Source: Idiomarina seosinensis
GTDB taxonomy: Bacteria; Pseudomonadota; Gammaproteobacteria; Enterobacterales; Alteromonadaceae
Length of the DNA: 64,000 nucleotides
Assembly (NCBI RefSeq): GCF_003987275.1
Contig: NZ_PIQF01000004.1
Span: 1-64,000 of the forward strand
Direction: 5' to 3'
The position numbers and the translations under genes are program-made. Positions 8,977 through 16,926 of this stretch are shown piece after piece. The stretch's first letter is position 1, and each line of letters begins with the position of its first letter. The notes beneath the pieces are model-generated. The model was not told the DNA's origin. It saw nothing but the letters and a program-made list of their open reading frames with translations, and ran no database searches.

Positions 8977-9865
8977 TTGGCAGCAACATTGGCTTGATCA
9001 TCTGCGGGGTGAACGCGGCTTAGCTGAGCTGACGCTAAAAAATTATCAACGCCTGACCGCAATCGATCTTGAAGTCCTGACGCAGCAGGGACTCACTCAA
9101 CCAGAAAAGCTTGACGTTGCAATGCTGGAGCGATTGTTGGTTGGTTGGCGGCGGAACGGGCTTGGCGAACGTACCATTGCATTAAAACTCTCTGCGTGGC
9201 GTACTTTCTGCGATTTTTTATTACATCAGGGGGCGCTGGCCGATAACCCAGCGCTGTCGGTAAAAGCACCTAAAATCCCTAAAAGGCTGCCTAAAAACCT
9301 CGATGTTGATAGCATTACGCACTTACTTGAACTGCCCGATGATGATGAACTAGCTATCCGTGACGGGGCGATGATGGAGCTACTCTATTCCAGCGGTATT
9401 CGACTGGCGGAATTAGTCAGCCTGGATAGAGATTCGATCGACTTACGCATGGGGCAATTGCGGGTAACCGGTAAAGGCAGTAAAACGCGTATTGTACCTG
9501 TCGGTAGGCATGCTATCGCCGCAATTAAAAAGTGGTTGAAAGTGCGTTCGAACTGGTTAGCGACTCGGGCCGAGCTAGCTCTTTTTATTAGCAAGCGGCT
9601 AACCCGCATTAGTCCCAGGACTGTTCAGCAGAGGCTTAACTTCTGGGGTCATCAGCAAGGCATAATCGGTGATCTTCATCCGCATAAGCTAAGACATTCC
9701 TTTGCATCACACTTACTTGAATCAAGTGGAGATTTGCGTGCTGTGCAAGAACTATTAGGGCATGCCAACTTATCAACCACGCAAATATATACACACCTGG
9801 ACTTTAAACGGCTGGCCGAGGTGTATGACTCTGCTCACCCACGAGCGAATAAGGTGAAAAAATAA
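8960..9865 (+). CDS. xerC: Tyrosine recombinase XerC
   Basis: XerC works with XerD at the dif site to resolve chromosome dimers. The 301-residue protein has the N-terminal SAM-like DNA-binding domain (LAELTLKNYQR) and a complete catalytic domain: Arg in YSSGIRLAELVSL (~148), TGKGSKTRIVPVG, HKLRHSFASHLLE (His-x-x-Arg, ~245), LGHANLSTTQIYTH with the nucleophilic Tyr near 277. A GTG at 8960 and an ATG at 8963 are both possible starts. It is embedded in the dapF-DUF484-xerC-yigB operon and is not part of a mobile element. Confidence 0.96.
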   Translation: MMTLHDWQQHWLDHLRGERGLAELTLKNYQRLTAIDLEVLTQQGLTQPEKLDVAMLERLLVGWRRNGLGERTIALKLSAWRTFCDFLLHQGALADNPALSVKAPKIPKRLPKNLDVDSITHLLELPDDDELAIRDGAMMELLYSSGIRLAELVSLDRDSIDLRMGQLRVTGKGSKTRIVPVGRHAIAAIKKWLKVRSNWLATRAELALFISKRLTRISPRTVQQRLNFWGHQQGIIGDLHPHKLRHSFASHLLESSGDLRAVQELLGHANLSTTQIYTHLDFKRLAEVYDSAHPRANKVKK

Positions 9866-10587
9866 TGGAATGGCTATATAACCGGCGACTAAGACCATTT
9901 TCTGTGATTAGCTTTGATCTTGACGATACTTTATACGATAACGTGCCGATTATGCAGCAAACTGAACAAAATGTTCAGGACTATATAGCGCAAAATTATC
10001 CACAGACCCGGCAGTGGGACTTAACTCATTGGCGCAATCGGCGGATGACAATTATGCGCCGCAGCGCCGAACTGAGTAGTGATATGACGCTACTCAGGAA
10101 GACAACTCTGGCAGAGGGGTTTACTGAAGCCGGTGTAGAAGATCCACAGCAAGCAGCAGAAAAGGTGATGCAGCAGTTTCACCACCACCGCAGTAACTTT
10201 TCTGTGCCGGAGTCGAGCCATCGATTACTGAAGTTGTTAAGTGCTCACTATCGGTTAGCAGCTATAAGTAATGGAAACGTTAACTGTGAAAAAATAGGAA
10301 TTGCAGATTATTTTGACGTTATTGTGCAGCCATCGGCACAGTTGAGGGGCAAGCCTCATCCCGATATGTTTAACCATACCGCAGACTTTTTTAAAATTAA
10401 TCATCAGCAATTGCTGCATATTGGTGATCATCCCTACTCCGATATTCTTGGCGCACACCGGGCTGGGTGCCAAAGTGGCTGGTTTCGTGATGGGCTAGGT
10501 ACTAGCAATCAGCTAAGAGTATTACCAACCTTTAGTTTTACCAAGCTTGAGCAGCTGGCGATGCTGGTTGGTGAAAAACCCCGTTAA
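9865..10587 (+). CDS. yigB: HAD-family phosphatase YigB (FMN/sugar phosphatase)
   Basis: The 240-residue HAD-superfamily hydrolase has motif I SFDLDDTLYDN (nucleophile Asp near 18), motif II AISNGNV, a Lys in RGKPHPDMF, and motif IV GDHPYSDILGAHRAG. In E. coli YigB dephosphorylates 5-amino-6-ribitylamino-uracil phosphate/FMN, so a flavin-pathway role is likely but is inferred from the ortholog. The ATG shares a base with the xerC stop. yigB-uvrD adjacency also matches E. coli. Confidence 0.92.
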   Translation: MEWLYNRRLRPFSVISFDLDDTLYDNVPIMQQTEQNVQDYIAQNYPQTRQWDLTHWRNRRMTIMRRSAELSSDMTLLRKTTLAEGFTEAGVEDPQQAAEKVMQQFHHHRSNFSVPESSHRLLKLLSAHYRLAAISNGNVNCEKIGIADYFDVIVQPSAQLRGKPHPDMFNHTADFFKINHQQLLHIGDHPYSDILGAHRAGCQSGWFRDGLGTSNQLRVLPTFSFTKLEQLAMLVGEKPR

Positions 10588-10660
10588 TAGCGGCGCTACT
10601 GGTTGCACATACAGTGGTTGGCGATTACACTTGCAAGCTGGCAAAGGTATAGGGGACGAC

Positions 10661-12835
10661 ATGAGCAATACACATCCACTGATTGCGGGACTGAATGAAA
10701 AACAGCAGCAGGCAGTTGCTGCTGATGACAGCCATATGCTGGTTTTGGCCGGAGCGGGCAGTGGTAAAACACGTGTTTTAGTACATCGCATTGCGTGGCT
10801 CATTCAGCAACAAAACTATTCGCCTTACAGTATTCTTGCAGTCACCTTTACTAATAAAGCCGCCGCCGAAATGCGCGGTCGGGTTGAGCAGCTGCTTGGC
10901 AGCTCAGTCCGTCATATGTGGATCGGAACCTTTCACGGTTTGGCGCATCGGTTACTTCGCGCACATTATATGGACGTTGGCTTACCTCAGAACTTTCAGA
11001 TTTTAGACAGCGACGACCAAAAGCGTCTGATCAAGCGCCTAATCAAATCAATGAACTTAGACGAGAAGCGTTGGCCAGCCAAACAAGCACAATGGTATAT
11101 CAATGCTAAGAAAGATGAGGGCCTGCGAGCCGAGCATATTGATACCTATGATCCTAATGAACAAACGTTAAAAGCAATCTACCAGGCTTATCAGGAAAGC
11201 TGTGACCGCGCGGGATTAGTCGACTTTGCCGAACTGCTATTGCGGGCTCATGAATTACTGCGCAATAACAAATCTGTGCGGGAGCATTATCAGCGCCGAT
11301 TCCGCCATATTCTAGTGGATGAATTTCAGGACACCAACTCGATTCAATACGCCTGGATAAGGCTATTATCGGGTGTTGATAACTTCGTTACCATCGTCGG
11401 CGATGATGATCAGTCAATCTATGGCTGGCGTGGGGCGAAAGTAGAGAATATCCAGCAGTTTATTGATGACTACCCGGCGGTCAGCACCATCCGACTGGAG
11501 CAAAATTACCGTTCTACCAGCACTATTCTGCGCGCCGCAAATGCTGTAATCGCCAATAACTCAGATCGTCTCGGCAAGGACCTATGGACCGACGGCAATG
11601 AAGGTGAGCCAGTCAGCTTATATGCCGCTTTCAACGAAATGGACGAAGCTAGGTATATTGTCGGTCAAATTGAGCAATGGCGGGATCAGGGCAATGCGCT
11701 TCAGGATGCCGCGATTTTATATCGAAGTAACGCTCAGTCGCGGGTTCTCGAAGAAGCCTTTTTACACGCTCGTATGCCCTACAGAATCTATGGTGGATTA
11801 AGGTTCTTCGAGCGTCAGGAAATCAAAGATGCTCTGGGGTACTTAAGAATCCTGGCCAACCGTGACGATGACGCGGCGCTGGAACGTATTTTTAATACTC
11901 CGGCAAGGGGTATTGGTAACCGGACCCTGGATACCATTCGCCAAACCGCTCGTGAAAACCAACAATCCTTATGGCAAGCGGCGCAGTCTATGGTTTCACA
12001 AAAGTCACTAGCCGGACGTGCTCGAAACTCGGTTGCTGCATTTATTGAGTTCATCAACAACCTTGATGACGAAACCGAAGATTTTACGCTGGGTCGGCTT
12101 AGCGATGAAGTTATCCGACGCTCTGGATTGTTAGCCATGTACGAGGCAGAAAAAGGCGAAAAAGCGGAAACTCGTGTAGAAAACTTAAAAGAGCTGGTCA
12201 ATGCATGCCAGAACTTTAACCTTGATGATTCTGAAGAAGACATGAGTCCGTTAAATGCGTTTCTAGCGCATGCCGCGCTCGAGGCGGGTGAAGAACAGGC
12301 TGATGAACATCAAGATGCGGTACAACTAATGACCCTGCATAGTGCTAAAGGGCTCGAATTTCCTCTGGTTTTCATGACGGGTGTTGAAGAGGGTGTGTTT
12401 CCCTCGCAACAGTCTATGGATGAACCTGGCCGGTTAGAAGAAGAACGCCGCTTATGCTATGTCGGAATGACCCGTGCTATGCAAAAGTTAGTGTTAACTT
12501 ACGCTGAGCAGAGGCGTATTTATGGGCAAGAGTTTTTCCACAAAGTTAGCCGTTTTATCGCTGAAATCCCTGCAGACACATTGCATCAAGTTCGACTGCA
12601 AACTCAGGTAGAAAAGCCTAGCAGCTATGGGCGCTTTAATAACGCGGCCAGCCACGAAGCGTTTGAACAGACTGGTTACTCGTTAGGGCAACGAGTGCGT
12701 CACCCCAAATTCGGAGACGGTACCGTCTTGAATTATGAAGGTACTGGTCCGCAAAGCCGCATTCAAATTAACTTTGACCAGGTCGGCAGTAAGTGGCTGG
12801 TCGTTGCCTATGCAAAACTAGAACCCAGTTTTTAA
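10661..12835 (+). CDS. uvrD: DNA helicase II UvrD
   Basis: UvrD is an SF1A 3'-5' helicase for nucleotide-excision and mismatch repair. Motifs in order: LAGAGSGKTRVLVHR (Walker A, ~30), FTNKAAAEMR, GTFHGLAHR, ILVDEFQDTN (motif II, ~220), GDDDQSIYGWRGA, LEQNYRST, QLMTLHSAKGLEFP and EERRLCYVGMTRA. The C-terminal RVRHPKFGDGTVL is the UvrD/PcrA Tudor-like tail that binds RNA polymerase. The reading frame is open back to 10547 inside yigB, but the ATG at 10661, behind AGGGGA, gives 724 residues and the family N-terminus (LNEKQQQAV), so that start is chosen. Confidence 0.96.
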   Translation: MSNTHPLIAGLNEKQQQAVAADDSHMLVLAGAGSGKTRVLVHRIAWLIQQQNYSPYSILAVTFTNKAAAEMRGRVEQLLGSSVRHMWIGTFHGLAHRLLRAHYMDVGLPQNFQILDSDDQKRLIKRLIKSMNLDEKRWPAKQAQWYINAKKDEGLRAEHIDTYDPNEQTLKAIYQAYQESCDRAGLVDFAELLLRAHELLRNNKSVREHYQRRFRHILVDEFQDTNSIQYAWIRLLSGVDNFVTIVGDDDQSIYGWRGAKVENIQQFIDDYPAVSTIRLEQNYRSTSTILRAANAVIANNSDRLGKDLWTDGNEGEPVSLYAAFNEMDEARYIVGQIEQWRDQGNALQDAAILYRSNAQSRVLEEAFLHARMPYRIYGGLRFFERQEIKDALGYLRILANRDDDAALERIFNTPARGIGNRTLDTIRQTARENQQSLWQAAQSMVSQKSLAGRARNSVAAFIEFINNLDDETEDFTLGRLSDEVIRRSGLLAMYEAEKGEKAETRVENLKELVNACQNFNLDDSEEDMSPLNAFLAHAALEAGEEQADEHQDAVQLMTLHSAKGLEFPLVFMTGVEEGVFPSQQSMDEPGRLEEERRLCYVGMTRAMQKLVLTYAEQRRIYGQEFFHKVSRFIAEIPADTLHQVRLQTQVEKPSSYGRFNNAASHEAFEQTGYSLGQRVRHPKFGDGTVLNYEGTGPQSRIQINFDQVGSKWLVVAYAKLEPSF

Positions 12836-12903
12836 CGAAAAACTGATCGTATTTGGCGCTCAGCAACTACACTATTAAGCAAGCAACTTAATAGGAGGTG
12901 CTT

Positions 12904-13326
12904 ATGAAACGCAGTGCAAATGCAACTTGGAAAGGCAGTATTAAGGAAGGCTCAGGTGTTGTCTCTACCCAAAGTGGAACACTGGATAACACTCAGTACT
13001 CGTTTAAAAGCCGCTTTGAAAGTGGTGCAGGCACAAATCCAGAAGAACTAATCGGTGCAGCACATGCAGGCTGTTATGCGATGGCTTTCTCACTGATGCT
13101 GGGCGAAGCTGGGTATGAGCCAAACAGTATTGATGCAAAGGCCGACGTGTCTTTAGTAGAGGCTGATGGTGGTTTCGAAATTGACGCGATTAAATTAACA
13201 GTCAAGGCCGACATCGCTGGCATTGATGATGATGAGTTTCAAAAAATTGCTAATCAGGCCAAAGAGGGCTGCCCAATTAGCAAAGTTTTAAATGCCGATA
13301 TTTCAATGGATGCTTCGCTCAGCTAA
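12904..13326 (+). CDS. OsmC/Ohr family peroxiredoxin
   Basis: This ~140-residue protein of the OsmC family is a thiol-dependent organic hydroperoxide reductase of the cytosol. Both redox cysteines are in place: AAHAGCYAMAFS near residue 57 and KEGCPISKVL near 122. The N-terminal RSANATWKGSIKEGSG and the SRFESGAGTNPEELI blocks are typical of the OsmC subgroup. A GTG at 12898 is in frame, but it lies inside the strong AGGAGG at 12893-12898; the ATG at 12904 is correctly spaced. The gene converges on rarD with an 8-base overlap of their 3' ends. Confidence 0.92.
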   Translation: MKRSANATWKGSIKEGSGVVSTQSGTLDNTQYSFKSRFESGAGTNPEELIGAAHAGCYAMAFSLMLGEAGYEPNSIDAKADVSLVEADGGFEIDAIKLTVKADIAGIDDDEFQKIANQAKEGCPISKVLNADISMDASLS

Positions 13327-14245
13327 GAGGTTCCTGAACCACTTGTTTTTGTCGTTTATTGCGCTGGCGCTGCAACACCGAATCAAAGGTATACAGTGCC
13401 AGTGCGCTCCAAATGATGACAAACGTTAGCAATTTACTCTTTGCTAACGGTTCTCCGTAAGCAACAACCGCTAAGATAAACATCAAGCTGGGTGCTATAT
13501 ACTGGAAAAAGCCGAGTGTAGAGTATCGAATCCGCTGAGCGGCAGCGGTAAAGCATAGTAAGGGAATGGTTGTTACCAAGCCTGCAGCTATTAGTAATAA
13601 GTTCAGTGAGGCACTATTGGCCGTCATGTCCGTTGCAACTGAGTCTGCAAAAAACCACAAATAAGTAAGCATGAACGGCGTTAATAAAGCGGTCTCCAGC
13701 CATAGCCCACTAATTGAATCTACGGGCAAGCGTTTACGAATAGCGCCGTACGTTGCAAAACTGGAAGCTAACGCCAGGGCAACCCACGGAATAGCACCAA
13801 AGGTTATTATCTGAATACCGACTCCAACTACTGCAAGCGCGATAGCGGTAAGTTGTAACTTACGCATTTTCTCACCGAAAAAGGCCATGCCGATAGCTAC
13901 ATTCAGTAAGGGATTGATGTAGTAACCAAGGCTGGCATCGAGCAAGTGATCAGTATTTATAGCCCAAATGAATAAAAACCAGTTGCCGCCGAGCAACACG
14001 GTGGCAATAGCAAGTCTAATGACAAGTTTAGGTCGGCGGACAATCGGCAATATGCGGTCCATTCGGCGCATGGCGATAATCAGTATGAGTACCAGAACAA
14101 AGGCCCAGACAATACGGTGCGCTAGAATTTCGAACGGCGGAACTTGCTTTACCAATTTAAAATAAACGGGGGCTATGCCCCAAAATGTGTAAGCGGCAAG
14201 AGCAAAGATAACCCCTTGCCGAGTACGTACTGCCTCATCGGTCAT
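13319..14245 (-). CDS. rarD: EamA-family transporter RarD
   Basis: The 308-residue inner-membrane protein has about ten transmembrane segments arranged as two EamA repeats. The N-terminal GVIFALAAYTFWGIAPVYFKL and LAHRIVWAFVLV are the RarD subfamily signature (chloramphenicol-sensitive RarD). The substrate is unknown. rarD followed closely by the yigI-like gene (4-base gap, same strand) and then recQ reproduces E. coli order. Confidence 0.93.
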   Translation of the reverse strand: MTDEAVRTRQGVIFALAAYTFWGIAPVYFKLVKQVPPFEILAHRIVWAFVLVLILIIAMRRMDRILPIVRRPKLVIRLAIATVLLGGNWFLFIWAINTDHLLDASLGYYINPLLNVAIGMAFFGEKMRKLQLTAIALAVVGVGIQIITFGAIPWVALALASSFATYGAIRKRLPVDSISGLWLETALLTPFMLTYLWFFADSVATDMTANSASLNLLLIAAGLVTTIPLLCFTAAAQRIRYSTLGFFQYIAPSLMFILAVVAYGEPLAKSKLLTFVIIWSALALYTFDSVLQRQRNKRQKQVVQEPLS

Positions 14246-14249
14246 TAAT

Positions 14250-14705
14250 CTATCCTACTAAATAGGTGCCGGTGCCAAATGCGATATGGATACCATCTTC
14301 ATTGTGCAATTCCATCCTGGCTACTGCCACTTTATTCCCGGAACGTATAACGGTTGCACTGGCAATGAATTCTGTTCCCCTACCAGGTCGCAAGTAATCG
14401 ACCCTTAAATCAATGGTACCACACCGGCTAAGGCGTTCGATTAAATAACTTTCAGAGGGGTTATCAAGCCTTTCTACCATGCCCGCAATAGCAACTAAAC
14501 CGCCAGCAGTATCTAGCGCCGTGGCTGTCACACCACCATGCAATATTCTTTGTGGCACATTGCCCATCAGTTCGTCCTGCCAGCGAAACTTAACTTCTCC
14601 TTTCGCTGAGGAAAACTGAGTGATTTCAAACCCAAGCGACCGTTGGAACGGTACCTGGTCATTCATAAAGTCGGAAACTTTTGTCAGTATTTGTTGTGTA
14701 TCCAT
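14250..14705 (-). CDS. yigI: YigI-type hotdog thioesterase
   Basis: The ~151-residue protein is of the PaaI/YigI hotdog-fold thioesterase family, likely acting on acyl-CoA or similar thioesters. It has the fold's typical blocks: QRSLGFEITQ, MGNVPQRILHGGVTATALDTAGGL (central helix carrying the active-site region) and DLRVDYLRPGRG. A start at 14714 is possible; the ATG at 14705 (MDTQQILTK) is used here. The gene sits between rarD and the divergent recQ. The assignment as yigI rests on synteny plus fold. Confidence 0.87.
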   Translation of the reverse strand: MDTQQILTKVSDFMNDQVPFQRSLGFEITQFSSAKGEVKFRWQDELMGNVPQRILHGGVTATALDTAGGLVAIAGMVERLDNPSESYLIERLSRCGTIDLRVDYLRPGRGTEFIASATVIRSGNKVAVARMELHNEDGIHIAFGTGTYLVG

Positions 14706-14789
14706 TTTTACCATGGTGATCAGAGGCTAGGACGCTTACAATAGAGCGATGAAGTAATGCAAGTCAATAGGCGCCTATTAGAGTAAACC

Positions 14790-16658
14790 ATGTTAGCGAC
14801 AAAAGACGAAAATAATGAAAAATCGGAGCAAAATGACCCTATAATCGAGAAACTTAGTGATAAGTTGCAAGAGGTCTTTGGTTACTCAGAGTTTCGTCAC
14901 GGGCAGCAACCTGTAATGCTAAGCGCATTGTCTGGTCGCGATACCTTGGTGTTAATGCCAACGGGTGGTGGTAAGTCGCTGTGTTACCAACTGCCTGCGC
15001 TTTGCAGTGAAGGCTTAACCGTTGTGGTCTCGCCATTATTATCATTAATGCAAGATCAGGTAGAGGCCTTGCAGGCGATGGGCATTGCAGCTGCTACGCT
15101 GCATTCAGGGCTAACCTCTCAGCAGTCATTGACCACTTTGCAACAACTGCAGCAACAGCAGATAAAAGTGCTGTATGTGAGCCCGGAAAGAGCGCTACAG
15201 CCAAACTTTATTGAGCGTTTGCAGGAATATCAATTGTCTTTAATTGCGATTGATGAAGCTCACTGCATTAGTCAGTGGGGACATGATTTCCGGCCTGAGT
15301 ACGGGCAGCTAGGCCGGCTGCGCCAGTATTTATCGGCGGTGCCTTTTATGGCGCTTACAGCTACGGCAGATGCCGCAACGCAACACGATATTATAGAGCG
15401 GCTGGGTTTAGACAATCCGCATTGCCACCGCAGCTCCTTTGACCGGCCCAATATCCGCTACGTGGTGCAAGAAAAATATAAGCCGTTAAAACAAATAAAA
15501 GACTATGTAAAAAAGCAGCAGGGATCAGCCGGGATTATCTATTGTGGGTCCAGAAAAAAAACTGAAGAGATTGCAGAAAGCCTGCAGCAAGCAGGAGTTC
15601 GTGCTGCCCCTTACCACGCAGGATTGGAGCATAATTTAAAAGAAACAACACTGCGTCAATTTTTAAGAGATGATGTAGACGTCGTTGTTGCCACTATTGC
15701 TTTTGGCATGGGTATTAACAAACCCAATATAAGGTTTGTGGTGCACTTTGATATTCCGCGAAGCATCGAGTCTTATTATCAGGAAACCGGCAGAGCAGGA
15801 CGAGATGGTCTCCCGGCAGAGGCGTTGATGCTGTTCGACCCACGAGATGCTCAGTGGATTCAGCGAATGATTGATGAGCAAGACAACGAGCACCGGCGTT
15901 TGATTGAAAAGCAAAAGTTTTCCGCAATGCAGGCTATGGCGGAGGCGCAAACATGCCGGCGACTGGTTTTATTAAATTACTTTAACGAGTTTAGCGATAA
16001 AGAGTGTGGTAACTGTGATTTATGTCTGGATCCACCTCAACGCTTTGATGCGCTCAAAGATGCGCAAAAAGCATTAAGTTGTGTTTTTCGAGTTGGGCAG
16101 CAATTCGGCATAGCGCATGTTGTCGAGGTACTGCGGGGATCTAAAAACCAAAGAGTGCTAGAGTTAAAACACGACCAATTAAGTACTTACGGTATTGGCC
16201 AGGATGAATCACATGAGTACTGGTTTTCGGTACTTCGGCAGCTAATACACAGAGGCTTTATCGTTCAGGATATCCGTCGTTTTGCAGCTTTACAGCTCAC
16301 TGAGGAAGCGCGGGCTATATTACGTGGCGAAGTTGAACTCGAGCTTGCTAAGCCAAGGACCAATTTAACCGCAACTCGTACCAGCATAACTGACCGGGGC
16401 GACTATAATAAAATATTGTTCCGTCGCTTAAGGAAATTGCGAAAAGATATTGCCGATCGAGATGGGGTACCACCATTTGTGGTATTTAGTGATGCTAGCC
16501 TGGTGGAAATGTGTATTGATTATCCCACTGCGGCAACGGATATGCTTAAAATCTCAGGGGTTGGTCAGGTTAAGCTGGAACGCTATGGAGGCGAGTTTAT
16601 CGCCGCTATAGAGCAATTTCTTAGTGGAGCAAGTGAACGGCAATTGTTTAATGGCTAA
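14790..16658 (+). CDS. recQ: ATP-dependent DNA helicase RecQ
   Basis: RecQ is an SF2 3'-5' helicase for recombination and fork repair. Visible features: LQEVFGYSEFRHGQQ (motif 0), MPTGGGKSLCYQLPAL (Walker A, ~55), DEAHCISQWGHDFRP (~155), TATADA, GRAGRDGLPAEA (motif VI), then the RQC zinc site with cysteines in CRRLVLLNYF and CGNCDLC (~385-415), and a C-terminal HRDC domain (KILFRRLRKLRKDIA). At 622 residues it is slightly longer than E. coli RecQ because of a ~20-residue acidic N-terminal extension. Confidence 0.96.
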   Translation: MLATKDENNEKSEQNDPIIEKLSDKLQEVFGYSEFRHGQQPVMLSALSGRDTLVLMPTGGGKSLCYQLPALCSEGLTVVVSPLLSLMQDQVEALQAMGIAAATLHSGLTSQQSLTTLQQLQQQQIKVLYVSPERALQPNFIERLQEYQLSLIAIDEAHCISQWGHDFRPEYGQLGRLRQYLSAVPFMALTATADAATQHDIIERLGLDNPHCHRSSFDRPNIRYVVQEKYKPLKQIKDYVKKQQGSAGIIYCGSRKKTEEIAESLQQAGVRAAPYHAGLEHNLKETTLRQFLRDDVDVVVATIAFGMGINKPNIRFVVHFDIPRSIESYYQETGRAGRDGLPAEALMLFDPRDAQWIQRMIDEQDNEHRRLIEKQKFSAMQAMAEAQTCRRLVLLNYFNEFSDKECGNCDLCLDPPQRFDALKDAQKALSCVFRVGQQFGIAHVVEVLRGSKNQRVLELKHDQLSTYGIGQDESHEYWFSVLRQLIHRGFIVQDIRRFAALQLTEEARAILRGEVELELAKPRTNLTATRTSITDRGDYNKILFRRLRKLRKDIADRDGVPPFVVFSDASLVEMCIDYPTAATDMLKISGVGQVKLERYGGEFIAAIEQFLSGASERQLFNG

Positions 16659-16926
16659 TACGGATACGATTTCTCTACAACAGCTACCCAGCTCTGAGGC
16701 TGAATTAGACAGCTGGGTCAGGCAATTAACGCAAGCAATAAACGCGGAAATTCGCGAGCATGAAGTTGGCGCGGATCAATATTGTTGGCGGTTGTCGATA
16801 CAGGGTAAGCATTATTTATTGTTTTATTCTGAACTTTGCATAGCGGCATGGTTAGAGCCATTGGAGAACCTCGACAATAAAGTACTCCATTTACTAGAGG
16901 CAGCCGGGTATGTCACTAAAGTCTAG
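16651..16926 (+). CDS. Small protein downstream of recQ (DUF3630-like)
   Basis: The predicted protein has ~91 residues (start ATG at 16651, overlapping the recQ stop by 8 bases). It is acidic and soluble, with SWVRQLTQAINAEIREHEVG then LSIQGKHYLLFYSELCIAAWLEPL and a leucine-rich end. From memory, short proteins placed directly after recQ in Alteromonadales are classed as DUF3630; that family name should be treated as tentative. Function unknown. The next gene begins inside its 3' end (17-base overlap), so recQ, this gene and the GGDEF-EAL gene may be cotranscribed. Confidence 0.7.
   Translation: MANTDTISLQQLPSSEAELDSWVRQLTQAINAEIREHEVGADQYCWRLSIQGKHYLLFYSELCIAAWLEPLENLDNKVLHLLEAAGYVTKV

Noticed and set aside
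8960-9865. Tyrosine recombinase as a sign of a mobile element
   Set aside because: It is XerC in its conserved operon place (dapF-DUF484-xerC-yigB), with no attachment sites or cargo genes.
10547-10660. Upstream extension of uvrD overlapping the end of yigB
   Set aside because: The 38 extra residues do not resemble UvrD, and a well-placed ATG with AGGGGA lies at 10661.
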